Shown piece by piece: positions 53,560 to 62,587 of a DNA stretch of 64,000 nt (the first letter of the stretch is position 1; each line of letters starts with the position of its first letter). Under the pieces are notes generated by a model. The model saw only the letters and a program-made list of their open reading frames with translations, did no database searches and was not told where the DNA came from. The position numbers and the translations under genes are program-made. This stretch comes from Fibrobacter sp. UWB11. GTDB lineage: Bacteria > Fibrobacterota > Fibrobacteria > Fibrobacterales > Fibrobacteraceae. The stretch is taken from positions 186,001-250,000 of the forward strand of contig NZ_FSRT01000003.1 in assembly GCF_900143015.1 (NCBI RefSeq), in the 5' to 3' direction.

Positions 53560-54378
53560 ATGCCGGGTGCAAATTCAGTAACATCGAATCAAGAGACTCT
53601 ACACAAAGATCTTGAAGAAGTTGTCCGCAAATATGCGCGGACAACTTTTTTGCGTCCTATCGCAGACCACACACGCGAGGCATTTGCAGAAGTCGAGACT
53701 TTTGTAGAGAAATTTTACGGGAAAAATGGTGACCCCGGAACAGCGTCCGGGGTGACAAATGCAATACGCGATGGCGCCCCCGGTGCAAATGCGGAGACTG
53801 CGCCGCAAGCTGTAATTTTAGATTCTGGTTGCGGCACGGGTGAAAGTACGATTCATATCGCACGTCGCTTTCCAGGCATTCCCGTCATCGGGATAGACAA
53901 GTCCTGCGTGCGTCTCAACAAAGCAGGTAATCCATCGCAGACAGCAGGCGAAGAAGTCCCTGCAAACGCATTCTGGATTCGAGCAGAGCTTTTGGATTTC
54001 TGGCGGCTCGCATTGGAGCACGTCAAGGCCGACAAGTGGACAATTCCGTACCATGCGGTTTATTACCCGAACCCGTGGCCCAAGCAGAGCGAAGCCACGA
54101 GGCGTTTTCACATGCACCCGATTTTTCCGACACTCCTTGCGCTCGGAGAAACGATTGAACTCCGCACGAACTGGGAAATCTACGCCCGTGAATTCGCGGA
54201 AGCCGCAAGAATTGTGTTTGAAGAAAACGCTATCAACGAGACTGCCGCACATCTAGAGGTCCAACCGCAAATCACCTGCGAATCGTTCGACCCAAGCGCC
54301 CCCGAAACAGCCTTCGAGCGCAAATACAAAGAAGCCCGCCAAGAGTTATGGCGGGTGCTCGTGGCGTTGCCACAGTAG
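53560..54378 (+). CDS. trmB: TrmB-like tRNA (guanine-N7)-methyltransferase with repeat insertion
   Basis: 272 residues. SAM motif I is LDSGCGTGEST; YYPNPWPKQSEATRRFH and IELRTNWEIYAREF are TrmB hallmarks. It makes m7G46 in tRNA. Odd: residues about 57-66 (GDPGTASGVT) are encoded by a copy of the genomic palindrome GACCCCGGAACAGCGTCCGG ending GGTGACA, kept in frame just upstream of motif I. The family usually runs 210-240 residues, so the N-terminal 85 are extended. The start is two bases after the lipoprotein stop. Confidence 0.85.
   Translation: MPGANSVTSNQETLHKDLEEVVRKYARTTFLRPIADHTREAFAEVETFVEKFYGKNGDPGTASGVTNAIRDGAPGANAETAPQAVILDSGCGTGESTIHIARRFPGIPVIGIDKSCVRLNKAGNPSQTAGEEVPANAFWIRAELLDFWRLALEHVKADKWTIPYHAVYYPNPWPKQSEATRRFHMHPIFPTLLALGETIELRTNWEIYAREFAEAARIVFEENAINETAAHLEVQPQITCESFDPSAPETAFERKYKEARQELWRVLVALPQ
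53730..53757. repeat. Dispersed palindrome inside trmB
   Basis: GTGACCCCGGAACAGCGTCC followed by GGGGTGAC, the same palindrome type as at 3817-3843, here within the open reading frame and a multiple of three in net effect. Confidence 0.75.
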
Positions 54379-54395
54379 TTGGCAGAACTGAGAAA

Positions 54396-54455
54396 AAAGG
54401 CGATTCCGGCTTACTTCGACTTCGCTCAGCACAGGCTCCGGCCGGAATGACAATG
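54396..54455. repeat. Dispersed repeat after trmB
   Basis: GGCGATTCCGGCTTACTTCG...CTCCGGCCGGAATGACAATG. Ends in the ATGACA tail of the family. Confidence 0.6.
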
Positions 54456-54478
54456 CAACGTTTTCTAAGCTCTAAGTT

Positions 54479-55690
54479 CTACTTTCTATCCTTCATCCAG
54501 TTGGCGATGAACTTCAAGTTTCTCGTGAACTTGACATCCATTTCAGCACCGGGCACCACGATAAATTCGGTAAGCCCATACTTTTCACCCCTGCTCCCCC
54601 AGTCATACGTATAACCCAGGCGCGTCCACGGGCGGGCATCTGGCCCTTCATAGCATTTTGACGCATGAGCATCAAACCAGTTCTTGAACCACATTACACG
54701 TTCAGTAACTTCGGCATCGTTTCCGTATTCACCTTCAAACGCTGTACGCATGTCATAAGCCTTCACATCGGGCACATACGCCGGTCGCATCAAGTCGTTC
54801 GGGCTCACCCACAAGAATGCCATGTGCGTATAGTTCGATGTCCTCGGTTCACCAAACAACTGCTTGAACCTCAAATCCCAATTGCGTACACCTTCCTGAT
54901 GGTCATGGAACCAAAGCAAAAGTTCCTTTTCGTTCACAACCCAGACTACGCTATCGGACTTGACTAGTTCACCATCTTTGTAGGTCTCGGCATCAGACGT
55001 AAGCGTTACCACGAGGAGTTTTGATTTGTCAGCATTCCATGTAACCTTATCGCTGTATTCATCAAGCGTCACAACCGTGAACTTTTCTTCTTCAAGAGCT
55101 TCGGATGCATCTTTTACGGCTGCAGCAAATTTCACATCCAAAATAGAATCTCGATTGACCATAGCGATCTTTTGGCCCTTGTTGTCAAGGATATCGCAAT
55201 AAGGGATGCTATCGGTATTTACAGCGACTTCGGCCTTGGCAAACTGTTCTCTCAAAAGTTCACCATTATAGGTGAACAAAGTATCGCCATCCATAAACGA
55301 AATCACAACCTTGCAGAATCCCTTATCCGGAATCACGACTGAAGTCGGGAAACGTTCATTTCCGGCACCAGCCGTATCGAGAGACATCGTATTTTCGTTT
55401 TCACCGCAAGTGTATTTGTATTCCGTAAGCGTTGCAACACCCGGTTTCATTTCGCTAAAGAACACGTTTTCTTGTTCACTGCTGAAAGCGGGCTTTACCA
55501 CGATGGACGTACCGCCAAGCATAACCGTGTGCGGAATGCCCTCGCCACAATAATAGGCAGGCTGGCGGAACACACCAATGATACCCGTTTTTCCTTGAAA
55601 GTTTTCAACCTTGGAAACACCGCTCTTTGTAAGCGAACAACCAAACAATGCAAGAGCAATAGCGCTCCCCAGTATATAAATGTTCTTCAT
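54479..55690 (-). CDS. Lipoprotein of unknown function
   Basis: About 403 residues from 55690 (MKNIYILGS) after GAGGA; frame extends to 55702. Signal peptide with lipobox ALFGC. No recognised domain. Mixed alpha/beta with many Thr/Asp turns; C-terminal part has WVSPNDLMRPAYVPDVKAYDMR and TERVMWFKNWFDAHASKCYEG. Next to the M6 protease, on the same strand but 80+ bases apart. Confidence 0.65.
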   Translation of the reverse strand: MKNIYILGSAIALALFGCSLTKSGVSKVENFQGKTGIIGVFRQPAYYCGEGIPHTVMLGGTSIVVKPAFSSEQENVFFSEMKPGVATLTEYKYTCGENENTMSLDTAGAGNERFPTSVVIPDKGFCKVVISFMDGDTLFTYNGELLREQFAKAEVAVNTDSIPYCDILDNKGQKIAMVNRDSILDVKFAAAVKDASEALEEEKFTVVTLDEYSDKVTWNADKSKLLVVTLTSDAETYKDGELVKSDSVVWVVNEKELLLWFHDHQEGVRNWDLRFKQLFGEPRTSNYTHMAFLWVSPNDLMRPAYVPDVKAYDMRTAFEGEYGNDAEVTERVMWFKNWFDAHASKCYEGPDARPWTRLGYTYDWGSRGEKYGLTEFIVVPGAEMDVKFTRNLKFIANWMKDRK

Positions 55691-55772
55691 CCTATTCCTC
55701 ATCCTGATATAACAACGTCAAGCGTATTTCAATCGAAATATAGTTAACTCGTTTCTTTTTTCAGGAAAACGT

Positions 55773-57416
55773 CTAGCGGAACTGCACGCGTTTTGCAAGC
55801 AACATTCGACCATTTACGTCAAGTTGGACAAAGACGGAACGATTTTCCCCAAAAATATCCACCGATGCAAACGAGCCTTCGAACGTATGCAAACCGAGAA
55901 TGTTTCCCAAAGCATCGTAGAATCGGAGAGACTTTTTACCCGACACAGGAACTTCAACATTCAACATTCCGCGAGATACATTCATTTGCACTCGATGTCT
56001 TTCCTTTTGCACAATCGAAGTGATGCCACTGCTAGACGATACAGAACTCGACGAAGCAATTGAACTTGAAGATGCGATAACTTTTTCAGGGCATTTGTCA
56101 AGTGATTTGGAACTTTTCACCGTAAAGCAAACACGGTCATCGCCATCAAACACGAGATTGAAAATTCCATCAATCTTTGCCTTGCCACTTTTGTTCACAA
56201 ACTCAAAATTTGCAAAAGAATCCTGATTTTTGCTGAGCACCGTACGCACTTCGACTCGCTGGTGATTTAAATCGCCATTCGGGTCATTACTAAAGAACAC
56301 ATCGTAATCATAATCGATGTACCAAATCAAAACCCCGTTCTTGCCTTGTTTTCCGCTATAAGATGAACTTCCTATCTTGGAATCAAATCCCACTGCCGGA
56401 CGATACTCGATTAAAAAATACTCATCGCGTTTATTCGGGTTTGATACCGCATACGCTTGCATTCCCGAAAGATTTTTCAGTTCGTAGACGCTATCCGTAT
56501 TTGTAATTTCAGTCGGTTTGAGCCACCCGACCGCTTCACGTTCAAATGATGAAAATGTCGGCGGATAACCGCCATTTCCATTACGCAACCCTAAAGCCAT
56601 CACGTCATACGGAAGCGGGCCAATTGTTGCATATCCCTGTTCATCAGCGCTATATGTATCTTGAAGTCCAATCACGTGGCTAAATTCATGGACGAAGGTG
56701 CCAAGCATATTAACATCTTTTGAACTCGTCGATGAAGCCTTACCTTCGGCTTTCTGCGATATAAACGCGTAGTTGTTAAACGTGTAGCCGTTCTTTGTGT
56801 AAGCTCGCTTGGCGCTATATTGCAACTTGTACTGGTGATTAAAAAAACTACTGTTTTGCGCAATCGCCTTTTCTCTCGAAAGCGGATGCAAAATGATAAA
56901 CGGAATTTCTTTTTCGTATTTGCTTGCGCGAGCCTTAAAATCAGAACGTTCGACAAGGATATCGATTGCAGGTAAAATAAATTCGCTATCGCTATTGTAA
57001 CTGCTAAATTTTTTCGGAAGCGTTATAGGATAAATATCAAATGTCGGTTTAAATTGTCCGGCGGAGCTTTCAACAAAGTAATCATAAGCACTACCGTAAT
57101 TACCATTGTCCTTGAAGCCCTTTTCATTGAACATCCTGTGCATAAAAGCAGAATCCAAGGCCTTGTAATCTGATGTTGAAACAAGCATCACCGGGAAATA
57201 GCGTTCACCAGAAGAATAGACTTCGGCATCGTTGCTGGAACGGATTTTTGACATCCCGTTCGGAGTGCGAGCAGGGAGCATATCATCGGTGTAGATGATT
57301 TTTTCCATCACAATGTTGTCTTCGGACACAACCGACTGCGCCCACGCCAAAGACGTGGAAAACAAGCAAATCCCAAACAAACCCATCCCAAATGTCGAAC
57401 GTACATACCAACTCAT
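55773..57416 (-). CDS. Secreted M6-family metalloprotease
   Basis: About 547 residues from 57416 (MSWYVRSTFG). Signal peptide ends near SLAWAQS. Zinc site HEFSHVIGLQD (HExxH plus third ligand Asp) and PYDVMALG Met-turn are M6 immune-inhibitor-A-like marks. A serine linker (ASSSSIASSSSVSSSS) follows, then an about 70-residue beta domain (VSRGMLNVEVPVSGKKSLRFYD in part), like a type IX secretion sorting domain. Likely exported to the cell surface or medium. Confidence 0.85.
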   Translation of the reverse strand: MSWYVRSTFGMGLFGICLFSTSLAWAQSVVSEDNIVMEKIIYTDDMLPARTPNGMSKIRSSNDAEVYSSGERYFPVMLVSTSDYKALDSAFMHRMFNEKGFKDNGNYGSAYDYFVESSAGQFKPTFDIYPITLPKKFSSYNSDSEFILPAIDILVERSDFKARASKYEKEIPFIILHPLSREKAIAQNSSFFNHQYKLQYSAKRAYTKNGYTFNNYAFISQKAEGKASSTSSKDVNMLGTFVHEFSHVIGLQDTYSADEQGYATIGPLPYDVMALGLRNGNGGYPPTFSSFEREAVGWLKPTEITNTDSVYELKNLSGMQAYAVSNPNKRDEYFLIEYRPAVGFDSKIGSSSYSGKQGKNGVLIWYIDYDYDVFFSNDPNGDLNHQRVEVRTVLSKNQDSFANFEFVNKSGKAKIDGIFNLVFDGDDRVCFTVKSSKSLDKCPEKVIASSSSIASSSSVSSSSGITSIVQKERHRVQMNVSRGMLNVEVPVSGKKSLRFYDALGNILGLHTFEGSFASVDIFGENRSVFVQLDVNGRMLLAKRVQFR

Positions 57417-57628
57417 AGTAATGAATATAAAATTAAATTCATCAAAAGGAGAAGCCCACACATCAGCGGGCATGACAAATCAACGATATTCTCATCATTT
57501 TCACTAAAAGCATCGGCCACGGGCCACGCCCGCATGATATACATTTTGGCGTTCAAAAAGCAGAGTTTCACAAGCGAAGCTAATTAAAATTTTTATCTTT
57601 GGGCTTGTAAAACTAAAGAGGTCTAATT

Positions 57629-57889
57629 ATGACGTTTGAAGAAATGTACGCACTGGCCTGCCAGCGCAAGAAAGACATGCCGGAAGGCAAGGGCACCACG
57701 GAACTCTTCAAGAAGGGTCCGCACGGTATCGGCAAGAAGCTCGTCGAAGAAGCTGCCGAAAGCTGGATGGCCGCTCGCTTTGAATCGCGCGACGCTCAGT
57801 GCCTCGAACTTTCTCAAGTGCTCTACTATGTTGCCGTCATGATGGCAGAAAAAGGTCTCACCCTCGAAGAAGTGTACGCTAAACTATGA
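57629..57889 (+). CDS. hisE: Phosphoribosyl-ATP pyrophosphatase
   Basis: 86 residues; HisE-type MazG-like fold. KGTTELFKKGPHGIGKKLVEEAAESWMAA in parts holds the EExxE-like metal site. Second step of histidine synthesis. Overlaps hisG by four bases. Confidence 0.88.
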   Translation: MTFEEMYALACQRKKDMPEGKGTTELFKKGPHGIGKKLVEEAAESWMAARFESRDAQCLELSQVLYYVAVMMAEKGLTLEEVYAKL

Positions 57890-58725
57890 TTAAGGTAGCT
57901 CTCCCCAACAAGGGCATGCTCTTTGAACCGACCCAGGAACTCCTCAAGGCCTGCGGTTACAAGGCATCCAAGCCCTACAAGACTTTGACCCAGATCGATT
58001 CCAAGAACGGTATCGAATTCTTCTTCCTCCGTCCGAGCGACATCCCGATGTACGTGGGTCGCGGCATCATCGACGCTGGCATCACGGGCATCGACTTCAA
58101 CGCCGAAGCGAAGAGCCCGGCAGTGAAGGTTTTGGACCTCCCGTTTGGCGCTTCCAAGCTCTGCGCTGCAGTCCCGAACGAAAGCCCGATCCAGAGCCTC
58201 GCTGACCTCAAGGATGCAACAATCGCAACAAGCTTCCCGAACATCGTGGAAAGCTACTACAAGAAGAAGATGGACTTCGTGGTGCTTGAAGGCGCTGTCG
58301 AAATTTCCGTGAGCCTCGGTGTTGCAAACGCCATCGTAGACGTTGTCGAAACGGGTACGACGCTCAAGCAGGCCGGCCTCCGTATTATCGGCGAACCGCT
58401 CTTCCGCTCTAACGCTGCCATTTTCTGTAACCCGCAGAAGACGGAACTCGAAGAAGTCAACACGCTCATCCGCCGCATCCAGGGCAAGCTCGTCGCCCAG
58501 ACGTACATGATGATCGAGTACGACTGCCCTTCCGAACTCCTCTCGAAGGCTTGCGAAATGACTCCGGGTCTCGACGCCCCGACAGTGACGAAGCTCCACG
58601 GTCGCGAATGGTACTCCGTGAAGGCCATGGTGCCGCGCGAAGAAGCCAACGCCATCATGGACAAGCTCTGGGACGCAGGCGCAAGGAGCATCCTCCTGTT
58701 CGGCATCGAAAGCGCACGTATCTAA
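57886..58725 (+). CDS. hisG: ATP phosphoribosyltransferase
   Basis: 279 residues, long-form HisG (with C-terminal ACT-like domain: TVTKLHGREWYSVKAMVPREEANAIMDKL in parts). N-terminal IKVALPNKGMLFEPT, GITGIDFNAE, and DVVETGTTLKQAGL (PRPP loop). First step of histidine synthesis; no HisZ needed for the long form. Confidence 0.95.
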   Translation: MIKVALPNKGMLFEPTQELLKACGYKASKPYKTLTQIDSKNGIEFFFLRPSDIPMYVGRGIIDAGITGIDFNAEAKSPAVKVLDLPFGASKLCAAVPNESPIQSLADLKDATIATSFPNIVESYYKKKMDFVVLEGAVEISVSLGVANAIVDVVETGTTLKQAGLRIIGEPLFRSNAAIFCNPQKTELEEVNTLIRRIQGKLVAQTYMMIEYDCPSELLSKACEMTPGLDAPTVTKLHGREWYSVKAMVPREEANAIMDKLWDAGARSILLFGIESARI

Positions 58726-59589
58726 ATGCAATCTCTCGCTTACTTGGCACGTCAACCGATTCTTGACCGCGAGGGCAAAATCTTCGCGTACGAGTTGCTT
58801 TTCCGCGACTCGCCAAGTAGCGATACCGCAATAATCGCAAGCGACTTGCAGGCGACCGCCCAGGTGCTCGAGAACATCTTGAACAGCATCGGGCTTACAC
58901 GCCTCGTCGGTGAAAGCAAGGCGTTCATCAACTGCAGTCGCGAGATTCTTCTCGACAACTTGTTCGGGCTTTTAAACCCCGACCGATTCGTTCTCGAAAT
59001 TCTTGAAGACGTTACAGTAGACGAGACACTCATCCAAGCCATTCAGCGTCACAAGTCGCTCGGCTTCGAACTTGCGCTCGACGACTTTATCATGAACGAC
59101 GAATACATTCGCCGTTTCGAACCGTTGTTCGGACACGTCTCTTACGTCAAGATGGACCTCGTCGACAATTCATCCGAAGACATCGCCAGGGCGGCACAGT
59201 TTTTCAAAGCAAAAAACATCAAGTTGCTCGCCGAAAAAGTTGAAGACGAACCGACATACAAACGCTGCAAAGATATTGGCTACGATTACTTCCAGGGATT
59301 CTATTTTGCAAAACCCGAAATCGTAACAGGCCAAAAGATAGACGCCACCTCGGCGGCCATCCTTGAAATCATCAAGCTATTGCGCACGCGCCCGACACTC
59401 GAAGTCCTCTGCGATGAATTCGACAAGCACCCGGACATTTCAGCGAACCTTTTGCAGTTCGTCAATTCCGACGTACGCAACAAACCTGTCATCGAAAGCG
59501 TCAAAGGCGCCATCGCCTGGGTAGGCATGAAGCACACTCAGGAATGGCTGACGATCATGCTGTACGCGCATTTGGACACACGCTCATGA
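58726..59589 (+). CDS. EAL-domain protein with shortened HDOD (YuxH-like)
   Basis: 287 residues. EAL-like half: YLARQPILDREGKIFAYELLFRD, FVLEILEDVT, LDDFIMNDEY, KMDLVDNS, LAEKVED, GYDYFQGFYFAKP in order. Catalytic EAL reads YELLFRD, so cyclic-di-GMP hydrolysis is doubtful. An HDOD start (LLRTRPTLEVLCDEFDKHP...LLQFVNSDV) is cut after about 75 residues, where the family usually has 200. Stop overlaps the recR start (ATGA). Confidence 0.82.
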   Translation: MQSLAYLARQPILDREGKIFAYELLFRDSPSSDTAIIASDLQATAQVLENILNSIGLTRLVGESKAFINCSREILLDNLFGLLNPDRFVLEILEDVTVDETLIQAIQRHKSLGFELALDDFIMNDEYIRRFEPLFGHVSYVKMDLVDNSSEDIARAAQFFKAKNIKLLAEKVEDEPTYKRCKDIGYDYFQGFYFAKPEIVTGQKIDATSAAILEIIKLLRTRPTLEVLCDEFDKHPDISANLLQFVNSDVRNKPVIESVKGAIAWVGMKHTQEWLTIMLYAHLDTRS

Positions 59590-60182
59590 ACGTTGAACCA
59601 CAAAGTCTGGAAAACCTGATTTCAGAATTCGCTTCCCTCCCGGGAATCGGCTTAAAGACGGCTCGCCGCCTCGCCTACCACATGCTCTCGCGCCGCAAGA
59701 GCGATGTCGAACGCTTTGCCGACAGCTTAATGCAAGCCGCCGAAAAAGTTCACCCGTGCCCACGTTGCCATGCATTCACAGATGAAGAAATCTGCCCCAC
59801 CTGCAGGGCCCGCGAAGGCGCCAAGTCTATTTGCGTTGTCGAAAAGAATTCCGATATTTTACCATTTGAACGTTCGTCTGTTCACAAAGGTCTTTACTTT
59901 GTCCTCGGCGGCGTGATTTCCCCGCTCGACGGCATCGGCCCCGAAGCACTCCACCTGCCACAGCTCGTGGAACGCATCAAGCAAGAAAACATCGAAGAAC
60001 TCGTTCTTGCCTTGGGCTCCAGCCCCGAAGCCGATAGCACAGCCCTCATGATTGACCGCATGCTCGACGGCGTAAACGTCAAGCGTACCCGCCTCGCCCG
60101 TGGAATTCCGATGGGCAGTGACCTAGAATTCATCGACGAAGTTACCATGCTTCGCGCATTCGAAGGGAGAGTTTCCTTATGA
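59586..60182 (+). CDS. recR: Recombination protein RecR
   Basis: 198 residues: HhH (LPGIGLKTARRLAYHML), zinc finger CPRCHAFTDEEICPTC, Toprim domain ICVVEKNSDI and ALGSSPEADSTALMI, C-terminal TRLARGIPMGSDLEFID in part. Works with RecFO in gap repair. Overlaps ysxC by four bases. Confidence 0.96.
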   Translation: MNVEPQSLENLISEFASLPGIGLKTARRLAYHMLSRRKSDVERFADSLMQAAEKVHPCPRCHAFTDEEICPTCRAREGAKSICVVEKNSDILPFERSSVHKGLYFVLGGVISPLDGIGPEALHLPQLVERIKQENIEELVLALGSSPEADSTALMIDRMLDGVNVKRTRLARGIPMGSDLEFIDEVTMLRAFEGRVSL

Positions 60183-60826
60183 GTACAAAAGAAAACATTC
60201 ACCAGGCTCCCGTAGAAGTGGGTGGCTACACCATCCGCTCGGCAACGTTTGTCAAGGCCGCAGTGAACCTCAAGGGTCTCCCCCAAGACCGCCTCCCGCA
60301 AATCGCTTTCCTCGGACGCTCCAACGTGGGCAAGTCTTCGCTCATGAATGCACTCATGGGGCAAAAAAAACTCGTGAAAGTGAGCTCTACCCCCGGAAAA
60401 ACGCGTGAAATTAATTTTTTTAAAGTCAATGACGAATTTTTTCTTGTAGATTTACCAGGTGTAGGGTTCGCCAAAGTCAACAATGCAAAGCGCGACCAGA
60501 TGTCCGACTTTATTCGTGAATACGTCGAAAAGTGCAAGGACCTCAAAGGGCTCATCTACCTCGTAGACATCCGCCACGGAGGGACACCTATCGACATCGA
60601 AACCGTCGAAAGCATCCGTGCAACAGGTTGCCCCGTCTTGATTGTCGCAAGCAAGCGTGACAAGGTGAACCAATCAGAACTTGCCAAAGGGCTCAAGGAC
60701 ATCCAGCAGCGACTGGATCTGGACCACAAGCCACTTTGCGTAAGTGCTCTGAAAAAATTTGGACTTGACGAACTCTGGACGGAAATTCTAGAAGCAATTC
60801 ACAGTGATGCAAGAGAAGCAACTTAA
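60179..60826 (+). CDS. ysxC: Ribosome-biogenesis GTPase YsxC/EngB
   Basis: 215 residues. G1 GRSNVGKSS, G3 DLPGVG, G4 SKRDK, G5-like VSALKK. Needed for 50S assembly. Overlaps mlaE. Confidence 0.95.
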   Translation: MSTKENIHQAPVEVGGYTIRSATFVKAAVNLKGLPQDRLPQIAFLGRSNVGKSSLMNALMGQKKLVKVSSTPGKTREINFFKVNDEFFLVDLPGVGFAKVNNAKRDQMSDFIREYVEKCKDLKGLIYLVDIRHGGTPIDIETVESIRATGCPVLIVASKRDKVNQSELAKGLKDIQQRLDLDHKPLCVSALKKFGLDELWTEILEAIHSDAREAT

Positions 60827-61715
60827 AAACTGGCAAAAGATGACTCCCATCGGGCGTTTGTTCCACACGCTCGGGATATTCATCTTGAAACGGAAAATCG
60901 GGCAACTCATCGCCTTGTTTTTTCGTACAGTTGCATCTCTCTTCGACAAAAGCCACAACTTCAAGAGCGATTCTCGCAATATCATTATGCAGACGTTCTT
61001 TACCGGCGTCGAGATATTCGTCCCGCTCTTTACCGTAGCTACGTTGTTTGGAACAATCGTCATTATCTACGTGATCTCCCTTATGGGCAGGGTGGGTTTT
61101 TCGGACATCGTCGGGGACCTCATGGTGGTGGTTATCATCCGCGAAATGAGCCCGATTATCACGGCGTTCCTGATTGCAGGCCGTACCGGTTCCTCGCTTA
61201 CCACCTACATCGGCAGCATGGTTATTGATTCCGAAGTCGACGCCCTTGCCACCATGGGCATAAACCCCATCCGTTACCTTGTGATGCCAAGCGTTATCGG
61301 CGGTGCCATAGCAACCGTCATCATGAACATCATCTTTTGCACAAGCGCCATTGGAGCCGGATTCCTCGTCACGAAGGGGCTTATCTTTGTTACCGGTTTT
61401 ACATCCAAATTGCAGATGATCAACATAAATGCGTCAGACTTGCAGATTACCTGGAGTTACCTATCCAATGAAATCTTAAAGGCACTGACCTTATCGGACT
61501 TTGTCTTTGTCATCTTAAAGCCTTTCGTCTTTGGAATCATCATCACGACCAACGCTTGCTACCAGGCATTGAACATTAAGCGTGATATCCGACAGGTTCC
61601 GAAGGCAACCTCCCGTTCGGTCATTACATCCTTCCTCTACATCGTTCTTGCTGACGTCGTATTCTTGATGTATTTCCTTTCTACTTACATGCAAAACCTT
61701 TCAACGATCATCTAG
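60807..61715 (+). CDS. mlaE: MlaE-family ABC permease
   Basis: 302 residues; MlaE/TTG2B-type permease for phospholipid (or other lipid) transport across the envelope. It has ISLMGRVGFSDIVGDLMVVVIIREMSPIITAFLIAGRTGSSLTTYIGSM in overlapping pieces and SEVDALATMGINPIRYLVMPSV in parts. Start taken as 60807, overlapping ysxC by 20 bases; 60840 also possible. Partner ATPase follows. Confidence 0.9.
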   Translation: MQEKQLKNWQKMTPIGRLFHTLGIFILKRKIGQLIALFFRTVASLFDKSHNFKSDSRNIIMQTFFTGVEIFVPLFTVATLFGTIVIIYVISLMGRVGFSDIVGDLMVVVIIREMSPIITAFLIAGRTGSSLTTYIGSMVIDSEVDALATMGINPIRYLVMPSVIGGAIATVIMNIIFCTSAIGAGFLVTKGLIFVTGFTSKLQMININASDLQITWSYLSNEILKALTLSDFVFVILKPFVFGIIITTNACYQALNIKRDIRQVPKATSRSVITSFLYIVLADVVFLMYFLSTYMQNLSTII

Positions 61716-61718
61716 AAT

Positions 61719-62543
61719 ATGTTAGACGAAGCCTTGAAACTTGAAGATGTGTACCTCTCGACAAGCGAAATGTCGGGAACGCCATTCTCGGTACCAAGCG
61801 CAGTAAAATATTTTGAAAATATAAGGGCTAGCGAAAGTAACGAAGACCAATCGCTCATTGCAGGGGCAAACCTTACCTTGAAACTGGGCGAAACGATTTG
61901 TATTGGCGGCCCTTCCGGAAAAGGGAAAAGCGCTATTCTTCGTCTGATTGCAGGGCTCGCACGTCCACTCAAAGGGCACATCTATTACTTTGGCGAATAC
62001 ATTCCGGCAGAACGCCTCACAGCACTTGAAGTGGCAAAACGTCAAGTGGGTTACGTACTCCAGAACGCAGCGCTGATTTCAAACCTGAGAGTCATAGATA
62101 ATATCGCCCTCCCGCTCCGTTACCACAAAATAGGAACCGAGGCCGAAATCAACAAGAAAGTCAACATGGCAATGGACTTGATGCGTGTCCGTAATTTTGC
62201 GACCATGTTCCCGCACGAACTCAGCGTAGGCATGCAAAAACGTGTCGCCATTGCTAGATCCTGGGTGAGAGACCCGAAGCTCCTTCTTATGGACGAACCG
62301 ACCGCAGGGCTCGACAACTACAACCGCAGAAATCTCATGCCGTTGATCGACAACATGCGAACCATGTTCAAGACGTCCATCATCATCGTCACGCACGACC
62401 TTACAATTGCGAAGGAACTGGATTGCAACCTCGTATTTTTGCACAAGAAAAAGCTTACCGAACCGCACTCTTTTGATTACTGGCTCCACTCGGATAGCGA
62501 AATTTCCAAAGACCAGTTCCGCGACCTTCAATCCAATGTTTAG
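61719..62543 (+). CDS. mlaF: MlaF-family ABC ATPase
   Basis: 274 residues: Walker A GGPSGKGKS, Q-loop YVLQN, signature LSVGMQKRVAIARSW, Walker B LLLMDEPTAGLD, H-loop VTHD. The signature is LSVGM in place of LSGGM, as in several MlaF. A long N-terminal insertion before Walker A (residues 20-50) is unusual. Pairs with MlaE; an MCE (MlaD) gene is not in the window. Confidence 0.88.
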   Translation: MLDEALKLEDVYLSTSEMSGTPFSVPSAVKYFENIRASESNEDQSLIAGANLTLKLGETICIGGPSGKGKSAILRLIAGLARPLKGHIYYFGEYIPAERLTALEVAKRQVGYVLQNAALISNLRVIDNIALPLRYHKIGTEAEINKKVNMAMDLMRVRNFATMFPHELSVGMQKRVAIARSWVRDPKLLLMDEPTAGLDNYNRRNLMPLIDNMRTMFKTSIIIVTHDLTIAKELDCNLVFLHKKKLTEPHSFDYWLHSDSEISKDQFRDLQSNV

Positions 62544-62587
62544 TTCTGAATTCAGATTTCAGAACGGACATTTTTTAGAGAAACCAA

